A program made the position numbers and the translations under genes. 64,000 nucleotides of DNA from Cupriavidus basilensis (lineage in GTDB: Bacteria; Pseudomonadota; Gammaproteobacteria; Burkholderiales; Burkholderiaceae), in contig NZ_BBQM01000013.1 in assembly GCF_000876015.1 (NCBI RefSeq), forward strand, positions 186,001 to 250,000, written 5' to 3'. The notes below the pieces were generated by a model. That model saw nothing but the letters and a program-made list of their open reading frames with translations, made no database searches and was not told the DNA's origin. This document shows, piece after piece, positions 56,847 to 64,000 of the stretch (the stretch's first letter is position 1; every line of letters starts with the position of its first letter).

Positions 56847-57115
56847 TGCGCCGCGCTCGCACCATACTGCCCGCCGCGCCGGGGCGGCGTCCGCGCGGCA
56901 TTGGCCCTGCCCCGGCAATTGCTCTCAAACCTACCGAAGGATGACCGGGTTTCAACCGTGCGGCTACTGTTGGCAGGCCCACATATAGCCCTTAATGAAG
57001 ACACAGATGCCGCACGAGCCAGGGTCACGGAATAGGCGGCCGGCGCGGGTCCCGCGAAGTGCGCGGACCGGCTCCGGTGTTAAGTGTTCGTGCGGCTGGT
57101 CACGGGGAGAGGGAA

Positions 57116-57838
57116 ATGATCAGTCAGCGTTCGGATCTGCACGTCAATCATGTGCTGGGTGCCTTGCCGCGCAAGGATTGGGAGCTGTTGTCGGCGCATC
57201 TCGAGCTGGTGCGCATGCGCGCCGGGCAACTGCTGACCGACTCCGGCCAGCGCATCCATCACGTCTACTTCCCCACCACGGCCATCGTCTCGATGCTGTC
57301 GCTGCTGGAAGACGGCGCCACGGTGGAGATCGCCGCCATCGGCAAGGAGGGGCTGGTCGGCATTCCGGTGCTCACCGGCGGCGACACCATGCCGTGCCGC
57401 GTGGAAGTGCGCACGCCGGGCTTCGCCTACCGCCTGTCCGCGGCCACGCTCAAGCAGGAGTTCCTGCATTCGCCGGCGATCCAGCGCGTCACGCTGCTGT
57501 ACGTGCAGGCCGTGCTCACGCAGATCGCGCAGACCGCGGTGTGCAACCGCCACCACTCGCTCAACAAGCAACTGTGCCGCTGGCTGCTGCTGGCGCTCGA
57601 CCGCATGGCTTCCAACGAGCTGGTCATCACGCAGCAGGTCATCGCCAACATGCTCGGCGTGCGCCGCGAGGGCGTGACCGAGGCCGCCGGCAAGCTCGAG
57701 GACCTCGGCCTGATCCAGCACAGCCGCGGGCACATCACCGTGCTCGACCGGCATGGCCTGGAAGCGCATTCGTGCGAGTGCTACAAGCTCGTCAAGCGCG
57801 AATTCGATCGACTGCTGCCGGCGCTGGCAACCGTCTGA
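57116..57838 (+). CDS. Crp/Fnr-family transcriptional regulator
   Basis: 240 residues: cyclic-nucleotide-binding-like beta-roll (about 30-130) and C-terminal winged helix (ITQQVIANMLGVRREGVTEAAGKLEDLGLI). No Fnr-type cysteine cluster at the N-terminus, and the cAMP-binding Arg/Ser set is not clear, so it belongs to the large group of unassigned Crp-like regulators. GGGAGAGGGAA precedes the ATG. It lies directly upstream of the Wzc-type gene and likely regulates exopolysaccharide genes. Confidence 0.88.
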   Translation: MISQRSDLHVNHVLGALPRKDWELLSAHLELVRMRAGQLLTDSGQRIHHVYFPTTAIVSMLSLLEDGATVEIAAIGKEGLVGIPVLTGGDTMPCRVEVRTPGFAYRLSAATLKQEFLHSPAIQRVTLLYVQAVLTQIAQTAVCNRHHSLNKQLCRWLLLALDRMASNELVITQQVIANMLGVRREGVTEAAGKLEDLGLIQHSRGHITVLDRHGLEAHSCECYKLVKREFDRLLPALATV

Positions 57839-57911
57839 AGCCGGCGCGGCCGATGGCCGACGGGCAATGGGGCGAGCATGGCCGACGGGTCGGCCGCCCA
57901 GGGAGAATGCC

Positions 57912-60296
57912 GTGAACAGGTTGTTCTTTGCCGGCGCGACGCCGGCTGCGAATGCGCCGGCGCAGCCGCGCGCGCGCGGGCGGCGCGCGCTGCTCGACCA
58001 CCTCGGCTGGATCGTCGGGCTCGCGGTTGCCGGCGGGGTGGCCGGCGCGCTGGTGGCGCTGTCCACGCCGCCGCGCTACCGGGTCGAGGCGCTGGTGCAG
58101 ATGGCGCCGCGCAATGCCGCGCAGGGCAATGTGTCCGCGGCGCAGTTCGATGCCGGCATGCTGACCAGCCGCGCGGTGGTCGGGCCGGTGGTGGAGCGTC
58201 TGCGCCTGGACGTGTCGGCCGCGCCGGTGCGCGCGCCGCTGCTGGGGGCGCTCGCCGAGCGCCTGGCCGAGCCCGGCCGCGTGCTCGCGCCGTGGCCCGA
58301 GGGCCTCGGTTACGCCTGGGGCGGCGAGCGCGCGCGGGTGGACAGCCTGTCGGTGCCCGAGCGCCTGCTCAACGTGCCGCTCACGCTGGTGGCCCAGCCC
58401 GAAGGCCGCTACCGGCTCTACGCGGGCGAGGCCATGCTGCTCGACGGCGCGGTCGGCGAGCCCGCCGCGGGCAACGACGTGGAGCTGCAGGTCGGGCAGC
58501 TCGACGCGCGGCCCGGCACGCGCTTCGAACTGATGCGGCGCGATCCGCTGTCGGTGATCGACGCCATCACCGGCGAGCTGGTGGTGGACGAGCACACGCG
58601 CGACGCCGGCACCGTGCGCATCGCGTGGCGCTACCCGGACCGCAAGCTCGCCGCCGCGCTGGTCAACGGCGTGGCGCAGTCCTACATCGACAGTCAGACC
58701 AGCCAGCGCCGCGACGACGCCGCCGGCAGCCTGGCCTTCGTCACCAGCGAGCTGCCGCGCGTGCAGCGCGAGCTCGAGCGCGCGGAGGCGGCGCTCACGC
58801 GCTACCGCGCGCGCAGCGGCACGATGGCGCCCACGCAGGAGGCGCAGTCCTACCTCAACGGCAGCATGGACTACCAGCGCCAGATCGCCGCGCTGCGCCT
58901 GGAGCGCACCCGCCTGCTGCAGCGCTTCACCACCGACAGCAACGAAGTGCGCACCGTCGACACGCAGATCCAGGAACTGGGCAAGGTGCGGCGCGACATG
59001 GATTCGCGCATGCAGAACCTGTCCGAGACCGAGCGCGAATCGGTGGCGCTCACGCGCGACGTCAAGGTCGCCGAGGACATGTACATGACGCTGCGCAACC
59101 GCGAGCAGCAGCTCTCGCTGGCGCAGTCCGACCGCTCCAGCACCATGCGCATCGTCGACCCGGCGCTGCCGCCGGCGCGCCCGGACGGCCCGGGCCCGCT
59201 GCCGCTGGCCGGCGGCGGCGCGCTGCTCGGCCTGTGCCTGAGCCTGATCGGCGTGGCCGCGCGCCAGCGCCTCAAGCCCTCGGTGGCCGACGCGGCCGAC
59301 GCCGAGGCGCGGCTCGGCATGCCCATGCTCGGCGAGATCGCCTTCAGCAGCGAGCAGGCCGAGCTCGAGCAGCAGGCCGAGGTGCATCGCCGCCTGGGCA
59401 TGATGATGGGGTTCGCCGGCGCGCCCGGCCCGCGGCTCTACGCCCCGGCGCCCGGCACCGCGCTGGCCGAGCCCGGCGAGTTCGCCTCCAGCGAGGGCGA
59501 CCGGCTGCTGCGCTGCGGCCTGCACGACCGCTTCCTGCTGGCGCGCCGCTCGCCGCATTCGGTCGCGGTGGAAGGCCTGCGTAGCGTGCGCGCGGCGCTG
59601 CATTTCGCCGTGCGCAACGCGCCCGACTGCGTGCTCGCGGTGACGAGCCCCGCGCCCGGCGCGGGCAAGACCTTCGCCGCGGTCAACCTCGCGGTGCTGT
59701 TCGCCGAGGCCGGCCAGCGCGTGCTGCTCATCGACGCCGACCTGCGCCGCGGCAGGGTCGCGCACTGGTTCGACCAGGCGCCCGAGCCGGGGCTGGCCGA
59801 CCTGCTGGCGGGGCGCGCCGATCCCGCCACGGTGGTGCGGCCCACGGTGGTGTCCGGCCTGTCGCTGATCACCGCCGGCGCCACGCCGCCCAACCCGTCC
59901 GAGCTGCTGATGATGCCCGCGCTGGCCGAGACGCTGCGCATCTGCAAGGCGCGCTTCGACCTCGTCATCATCGACACGCCGCCGGTGCTGGCGGTGGCCG
60001 ACGGCACGCTGGTGGCCAACCTCGCCGGCGCCACGCTGCTGGTGGTGCGCGCCGACGTCACGCCGGCCAGCCAGGTCGACGAAGCGCTCAAGCGCCTGGC
60101 GCGCGCCGAGGCCCGCCTGGCCGGCGGCATGCTCAACGGCGTCACGCGCCGGCGCAGCAACCGCGCGGACTTCGCCGCGATGAACCCGTACCTGGGCCTG
60201 CCGCTGCCGCCCGCGCGGCCCGAAGCGCTGGCGCTGGAGGCGCGCGCCGCGCCCGCTCCGGGCGCGGACCAGCATGGCTCGATGCCGGCGGCCTGA
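57912..60296 (+). CDS. Wzc/GumC-type polysaccharide co-polymerase with tyrosine-kinase domain
   Basis: 794 residues. Wzz-like N-domain with membrane segments at about 32-52 and 430-450 enclosing a periplasmic coiled coil. A cytoplasmic BY-kinase domain follows: Walker A SPAPGAGKT (about 579-587), Walker A' LLIDADLRRG, and Walker B VIIDTPPVL. The C-terminal tail has a single Tyr (NPYLG) instead of the usual tyrosine cluster, so autophosphorylation-controlled cycling may differ. The start is GTG behind GGGAGA. Controls polymer length and export; pairs functionally with the WcaJ-type transferase. Confidence 0.9.
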   Translation: MNRLFFAGATPAANAPAQPRARGRRALLDHLGWIVGLAVAGGVAGALVALSTPPRYRVEALVQMAPRNAAQGNVSAAQFDAGMLTSRAVVGPVVERLRLDVSAAPVRAPLLGALAERLAEPGRVLAPWPEGLGYAWGGERARVDSLSVPERLLNVPLTLVAQPEGRYRLYAGEAMLLDGAVGEPAAGNDVELQVGQLDARPGTRFELMRRDPLSVIDAITGELVVDEHTRDAGTVRIAWRYPDRKLAAALVNGVAQSYIDSQTSQRRDDAAGSLAFVTSELPRVQRELERAEAALTRYRARSGTMAPTQEAQSYLNGSMDYQRQIAALRLERTRLLQRFTTDSNEVRTVDTQIQELGKVRRDMDSRMQNLSETERESVALTRDVKVAEDMYMTLRNREQQLSLAQSDRSSTMRIVDPALPPARPDGPGPLPLAGGGALLGLCLSLIGVAARQRLKPSVADAADAEARLGMPMLGEIAFSSEQAELEQQAEVHRRLGMMMGFAGAPGPRLYAPAPGTALAEPGEFASSEGDRLLRCGLHDRFLLARRSPHSVAVEGLRSVRAALHFAVRNAPDCVLAVTSPAPGAGKTFAAVNLAVLFAEAGQRVLLIDADLRRGRVAHWFDQAPEPGLADLLAGRADPATVVRPTVVSGLSLITAGATPPNPSELLMMPALAETLRICKARFDLVIIDTPPVLAVADGTLVANLAGATLLVVRADVTPASQVDEALKRLARAEARLAGGMLNGVTRRRSNRADFAAMNPYLGLPLPPARPEALALEARAAPAPGADQHGSMPAA

Positions 60297-60326
60297 CGGC
60301 CCGCGGCATGGCGCGGCGGCCGGCAG

Positions 60327-60342
60327 CGTACCCGTTTCTGCG
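60327..60342 (-). repeat. Dispersed iteron-like repeat, copy 11
   Basis: CACGCAGAAACGGGTACG on the minus strand, 31 bp after the Wzc-type gene. Copies 8-10 are the trio at 35799-35927. Confidence 0.85.
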
Positions 60343-60450
60343 TGCCCGCGGGCAGGCCGCGAGTGGGGCGCAAACGTGGTGCTTTCCGGCCCCGCACGCG
60401 CGCCGGCAGCGGGTTTCGGCGCCGCCGCCGGCACGCGCGCGACAACAAAG

Positions 60451-60466
60451 CGTACCCGTTTCTGCG
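60451..60466 (-). repeat. Dispersed iteron-like repeat, copy 12
   Basis: Same 18-mer on the minus strand, 124 bp from copy 11 and about 50 bp before the hydrolase start codon. Confidence 0.85.
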
Positions 60467-60514
60467 TGCGCAAGATGCCAGGGGCCCAAGCCCCGTTTTT
60501 CATTGGGAGAGGTG

Positions 60515-62338
60515 ATGAAACCGGTCTTGTTCGAAGGATGCGCCGGCTGGCTGCATGAAGCCGCGGGCAGCACGGGCGTGGTGCTGTGCAACCCGCACGG
60601 CCACGAGGCGATGTGGTCCCACCGCGCGTTCCGGCACCTGGCCGACGACCTCGCCGCGGCCGGGGTGCCGGCGCTGCGCTTCGACTATCCCGGCACCGGC
60701 GACGCCGCCGGCAGCGGCGCCGAGCAAGAGCACATCGCGTGGTGCGTGCACGGCATCCTGGCCGCGGTCGGCACCCTGCGCGAGCAGGGTGGCGTGGAGC
60801 GCGTGGTGCTATGCGGCCTGCGCCTGGGCGCCGCGCTGGCGGTGCTCGCGGCCGAGGCGCTGGCCGCGCGCGATCCCGCCGTGGTGGCCGGGCTGGTGCT
60901 GCTGGCGCCGGTGGTAAACGGGCGCAACTACCTGCGCGAACTGCGCGCGCTGCATACCGGCTGGCTCAACAACGTGATCCCCGACATCGCGCAGGCGCCG
61001 CCCGCCGACGGCGCGCTCGACGTGCTCGCCTACCGCTTCCAGGCCGACACCGTGGCCGCGCTCGAAGGCCTGCGCCTGGCGCGCCGCAAGGGCTGCCCGG
61101 CGCCGCGCGTGCTGCTGCTCGACGCCTGGCCGGGCACCGCGTCGCCGGTCGCAGAAATGGGTACGCTTTACCGCGCGTCGGGCGCCGAGGTCACGCTGGA
61201 CGGCTTTCCCGAGTACGCCGGCATGATGCAGGCGGCCGAGTACGCTCGCGTGCCGGAGGCCGCCTGGCAGGCCGTGCTGGCGTGGCTCGGCCCGGTGCCC
61301 AGGGCCGCCGCGCGCGCCGCGCCGGCGGCGCAGGAGCCGCGCCCGGCGCTGGAGTGGGAGGTCGACGGCGTGCGCGAGCAGCGGGTCTGGCTGGACCACG
61401 GCCGCCAGTTCGGCATCCTGTGCCAGCCGGCGCGGCGCGCGCCCAACGGCGTGGCCATCGTGTTCCCGAACACCGGCGGCAACCACCACGTCGGCGACGG
61501 GCGGCTGTTCGTCATGCTGTCGCGCGAGCTGGCGCGCCGCGGCGTGACCGCGCTGCGCCTGGACCTGTCGGCGCTCGGCGACAGCCCCGCGCCGGCGCGC
61601 CAGATGAGCATCCCCGCCGTATACGACCCCTGCGCCTGCGAGGACGCCAGCGCCGCGGTGGACTGGCTGCGCGCGCAGGGCCTGCGCCGCGTGGTGGTCT
61701 CGGGCGTATGCTCGGGCGCCTACATCAGCCTGCACGTGGCCCTGCGCAACCCCAACGTGTCAGGCGTGGTGCTGGCCAACCTCGCCAAGTTCCGCTGGGA
61801 CGAGGCCGACACGGCCGCCGCCAGCGAGCGCGTGCAGTCCATGCGCGGCTACGCCGCCGCGGTGCGCCGCGTCGAGAACTGGCAGCGGCTGCTGCGCGGC
61901 GAGGTCAGGGTGGTGCCGATCCTCCACGGCTTCGTGCGGCGCGGCGCGCGCCGCCTGGGCCAGCGCGCCGCGTCCGCGCTGGCGCGCTGGCGCCGCGGCG
62001 AGGACACCACCACCGTGACCGGCTTCGCGCGCGCCGCCATGCGCGAGCTGGACCGGCGCGGCGTGCAGACCGACTTCCTGTTCGGCATGAGCGACCTCGG
62101 CCTGGAAGAAGCCAGGGACCGTTTCGGCGGCAACCTGGAGGCGCTGCAGGGGCTCGCGCACATCCGCGTGCGGACCCTGCCGAAGTTCGACCATTCGCTG
62201 TTCCTCGAGGAAAGCCGCGCGGCGCTGTGCGCCTACCTGGTGCGCTACATGGAGCAGCAGGCCGCGCGCGGCGAGGCGGCCGGCAGCGGCGAGCGCGTGG
62301 AGCTGGCCGACGCCGTGGCGGGCAGCGCGGGCGCCTGA
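60515..62338 (+). CDS. Double alpha/beta-hydrolase protein (exosortase-associated-hydrolase-like)
   Basis: 607 residues made of two alpha/beta-hydrolase domains (about 1-270 and 290-590). In the first, HGHEAMWSHR and FDYPGTGDA are present, but the nucleophile elbow reads GLRLG, with Arg103 in place of Ser. In the second the elbow reads GVCSG with Cys399; DLSALGDS and the C-terminal FDHSLF His are present. The first half is thus probably non-catalytic and the second an acyltransferase or thioesterase-like enzyme. One codon run (VAEMGT, about 213-218) is a copy of the dispersed repeat. Possible role: acyl or aminoacyl transfer to the polysaccharide. Confidence 0.8.
   Translation: MKPVLFEGCAGWLHEAAGSTGVVLCNPHGHEAMWSHRAFRHLADDLAAAGVPALRFDYPGTGDAAGSGAEQEHIAWCVHGILAAVGTLREQGGVERVVLCGLRLGAALAVLAAEALAARDPAVVAGLVLLAPVVNGRNYLRELRALHTGWLNNVIPDIAQAPPADGALDVLAYRFQADTVAALEGLRLARRKGCPAPRVLLLDAWPGTASPVAEMGTLYRASGAEVTLDGFPEYAGMMQAAEYARVPEAAWQAVLAWLGPVPRAAARAAPAAQEPRPALEWEVDGVREQRVWLDHGRQFGILCQPARRAPNGVAIVFPNTGGNHHVGDGRLFVMLSRELARRGVTALRLDLSALGDSPAPARQMSIPAVYDPCACEDASAAVDWLRAQGLRRVVVSGVCSGAYISLHVALRNPNVSGVVLANLAKFRWDEADTAAASERVQSMRGYAAAVRRVENWQRLLRGEVRVVPILHGFVRRGARRLGQRAASALARWRRGEDTTTVTGFARAAMRELDRRGVQTDFLFGMSDLGLEEARDRFGGNLEALQGLAHIRVRTLPKFDHSLFLEESRAALCAYLVRYMEQQAARGEAAGSGERVELADAVAGSAGA
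61150..61165 (+). repeat. Dispersed iteron-like repeat inside the hydrolase gene, copy 13
   Basis: CGCAGAAATGGGTACG on the plus strand, in frame as VAEMGT. It carries the AAATGGG core seen in the array rather than the usual dispersed AAACGGG. Confidence 0.82.
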
Positions 62339-62350
62339 GCCCGGCGCGGT

Positions 62351-63604
62351 TCAGTGGTTGTCGCCGGCAGCCGGCGCCGCCGCGCCCGCGTAGCGCTCGA
62401 GGAAGGCCGCGATCCTGGCGCGCGCGATCTGCGTGGCAAAGCCGCCCCAGTGATGGGCGAAGGCGTGGTCGGTGGCGCGCAGCAGGCAGGTCTCGTGCGG
62501 CACGCCGTGGCGGGCCAGCGCGTCGTCCAGCAGCCCGGCCTGCTCGGACGCGATCACGCGGTCGCTCAGGCCGATGAGCGTGATGGTGGGCGGGGTTTGC
62601 GCGCCGACGTGGCTCAGCGGCGACAGCAGGCGGTAGCGCTGCGGCTGCGCCGCGGGCGTGCCGCCGGCATACGCCCGCAAGGCGGCCCGTATGTGCGGCG
62701 GCGTGGCCGGCGCGTCATGCAGCCGCGCCAGGTCGGCCGGACCGAACAGGTTGACCACGCTCCTGACCGCGACCGGCCGCGCCGCGCACGACGGCGGCAG
62801 GCGCGCGTCGCCCGCGCTGTAGGCGGCCAGCGCGGCGAGGTTGCCGCCGGCGGAGCTGCCCATGATGCTGATGCGCGCGGGGTCGACGTGGTAGTCGGCC
62901 GCATGCGCGGCGACCCAGCCCAGCGCGCACTTGACGTCGCCGACCTCGTCCTGCCAGCGCGCATTCGGCGGCATGCGGTATTCCACGTCGAACACCTCGT
63001 AGCCGAGCCCGTTCAGCCAGCGGTTCCAGTCCGGCGTCATGCTGCGGTTGCCGCGCACCCAGCCGCCGCCGTGCACCTGCACGATGGCCGGGCGCAGCGG
63101 GCCGTCGCCGGGCCGGCCGCTGCGCCACACGTCCAGCACCAGCCGGGTGCCGTCGGCGGCGGTGCCGTAGACCACGCTGCGCGCCGGCTGCGCCGGGCCC
63201 TTGTTGACGTGGCGCGCATTGGCGAGATAGTCGCGCAGCGACAGCGGCACCCCGAGCGCGCGCGCCTGCTGCCACGTGGCGATGGCCGGGACCAGGCCCA
63301 TCGCCGCGGTCAGGATGGCCACCACCGCGGACAGCGCCGCGGCCAGCCTGGCGCCGGCGCGCAGCGCCGCGTACCACGACACCACCGCCGCGGCCGTGAC
63401 CAGCAGCAGGTGCAGCGGGAACGAGAGCGCGAGCATCGGCACCAGGTAGGACAGCACCGCCCCGGTCCTGCCCGGCCCGCCCCAGTGCCACGGGATGAGC
63501 AGGCAGAGCGCCAGCGGCGCCGTGATCGCCACCAGGGCGCAGGCCAGCAGGGTCCAGGGCCACGTCCGGGCGCGGCGCGTCCCCAGGCTTGCGGTCTTGT
63601 GCAT
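62351..63604 (-). CDS. Membrane-anchored alpha/beta-hydrolase (HSL/BD-FAE-type esterase)
   Basis: 417 residues: three or four membrane segments in the first 115 residues (LLACALVAITAPLALCLLI and others), then an esterase domain with the oxyanion-hole VHGGGWVRGN, nucleophile elbow GSSAGGN and a final His in ATDHAFAH. The catalytic triad looks complete. The domain would face the periplasm or cytoplasm depending on helix count. It converges with the double-hydrolase gene (12 bp between stops). Possible polysaccharide deacylase; the substrate is not evident. Confidence 0.83.
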   Translation of the reverse strand: MHKTASLGTRRARTWPWTLLACALVAITAPLALCLLIPWHWGGPGRTGAVLSYLVPMLALSFPLHLLLVTAAAVVSWYAALRAGARLAAALSAVVAILTAAMGLVPAIATWQQARALGVPLSLRDYLANARHVNKGPAQPARSVVYGTAADGTRLVLDVWRSGRPGDGPLRPAIVQVHGGGWVRGNRSMTPDWNRWLNGLGYEVFDVEYRMPPNARWQDEVGDVKCALGWVAAHAADYHVDPARISIMGSSAGGNLAALAAYSAGDARLPPSCAARPVAVRSVVNLFGPADLARLHDAPATPPHIRAALRAYAGGTPAAQPQRYRLLSPLSHVGAQTPPTITLIGLSDRVIASEQAGLLDDALARHGVPHETCLLRATDHAFAHHWGGFATQIARARIAAFLERYAGAAAPAAGDNH

Positions 63605-63663
63605 CGTTTTGTCTCCGCGATGTCGCGTGCCGCCAGCCGGTACCCCGGCATGGCCGGCACGGC

Positions 63664-64000
63664 TCAGAACTTGGTCCGGATGCCGAGCGTGGCGGCGAAC
63701 ATGCTGTCCTTGCCGCTGGCGAGATAGTAGCCGTTGACGAAGCCGCCCGCGGCGGTGTCCAGGCCGATGCCGGCGTGCTTCGCGTAGGCGCCGAGCACGT
63801 AGACGTTGGTGCGCCTGGACAGGCTGTAGTCGGCGATGAACAGCACCTGCCAGGGGTTCTTCGCGTTGGTGGCGGGCAGCCGGTTGAGGCTGGCGTTGGC
63901 GAGCTTGATGTCGTCGTAGTAATACGCCAGCGTCAGGTTCAGCGCCGGCGTGGCGAGATAGTTGGCGCCGATCCAGTACATGTTGTCGCGCATCAGCGTG
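63664..64000 (-). CDS. Outer-membrane porin (Burkholderiales OmpC-like), N-terminus beyond window edge
   Basis: The visible C-terminal part (about 112 residues) has alternating beta strands typical of 16-strand porins: YWIGANYLATPALNLTLAYYY, RTNVYVLGAYAKH, then MFAATLGIRTKF ending in the terminal Phe required for barrel insertion. Trimeric general diffusion channel. The N-terminal two thirds are outside the window. Confidence 0.88.
   Translation of the reverse strand, partial: TLMRDNMYWIGANYLATPALNLTLAYYYDDIKLANASLNRLPATNAKNPWQVLFIADYSLSRRTNVYVLGAYAKHAGIGLDTAAGGFVNGYYLASGKDSMFAATLGIRTKF

Overview
The window is GC-rich DNA of a beta-proteobacterium of the family Burkholderiaceae, most likely Cupriavidus or a close Ralstonia-type relative. 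This follows from the gene families and codon use (bcsD/bcsP-type cellulose genes, an Edd/Zwf sugar pathway, HPPD, a Burkholderiales porin) and above all from a repA-parA-parB-recombinase locus of the kind found at the origin of the second chromosome (chromid) in these genera. No rRNA or tRNA gene was seen.

Layout. 1-3.4 kb: leftward cellulose synthase operon bcsD-bcsP-bcsQ-bcsA, with bcsA cut by the window edge. 3.9-6.3 kb: tyrB and hppD (aromatic amino acid catabolism). 7.2-10.2 kb: a 2-hydroxyacid dehydrogenase and a QseBC-like two-component pair. 10.2-13.4 kb: zwf-pgl-glk, which with edd (19.7 kb) supplies most of an Entner-Doudoroff route. 13.6-27.5 kb: PaaX-type regulator with a divergent enoyl-CoA hydratase, orphan HicA-like protein, GST, EF-G paralogue, edd, MscS, MFS exporter, RF3, YihY and a DUF1328 protein. 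28.2-33.2 kb: a six-gene operon whose order and content match the Pseudomonas functional amyloid operon fapABCDEF, with a sigma-54-type promoter, two candidate activator sites and a convergently transcribed VpsR-like sigma-54 activator. 36-37.3 kb: NCS2 purine permease.

37.7-45.2 kb is the chromid maintenance region: two cold-shock genes pointing inward, about 1.5 kb holding some 22 copies of a 16-bp iteron-like repeat (the last four phased at 22 bp), repA, parA, parB, two candidate parS palindromes, a perfect 15 x 13-bp tandem repeat and a recombinase-like gene without a recognisable catalytic motif. The same repeat, mostly as an 18-mer, is scattered over the whole window (6.6 to 61 kb), including inside two coding sequences.

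45.7-64 kb: an envelope and exopolysaccharide region with two LuxR/receiver-like proteins, a PAP2-like membrane protein, a WcaJ-type sugar-phosphate transferase, a carrier protein / acyl-CoA dehydrogenase / seryl-tRNA-synthetase-like amino acid:[carrier protein] ligase / DUF1839 / GH2 operon, a Crp-type regulator, a Wzc-type tyrosine kinase, a double alpha/beta hydrolase, a membrane-anchored esterase-like protein and a truncated porin. Cellulose, amyloid and exopolysaccharide genes together suggest that this arm of the replicon is rich in biofilm-matrix functions.
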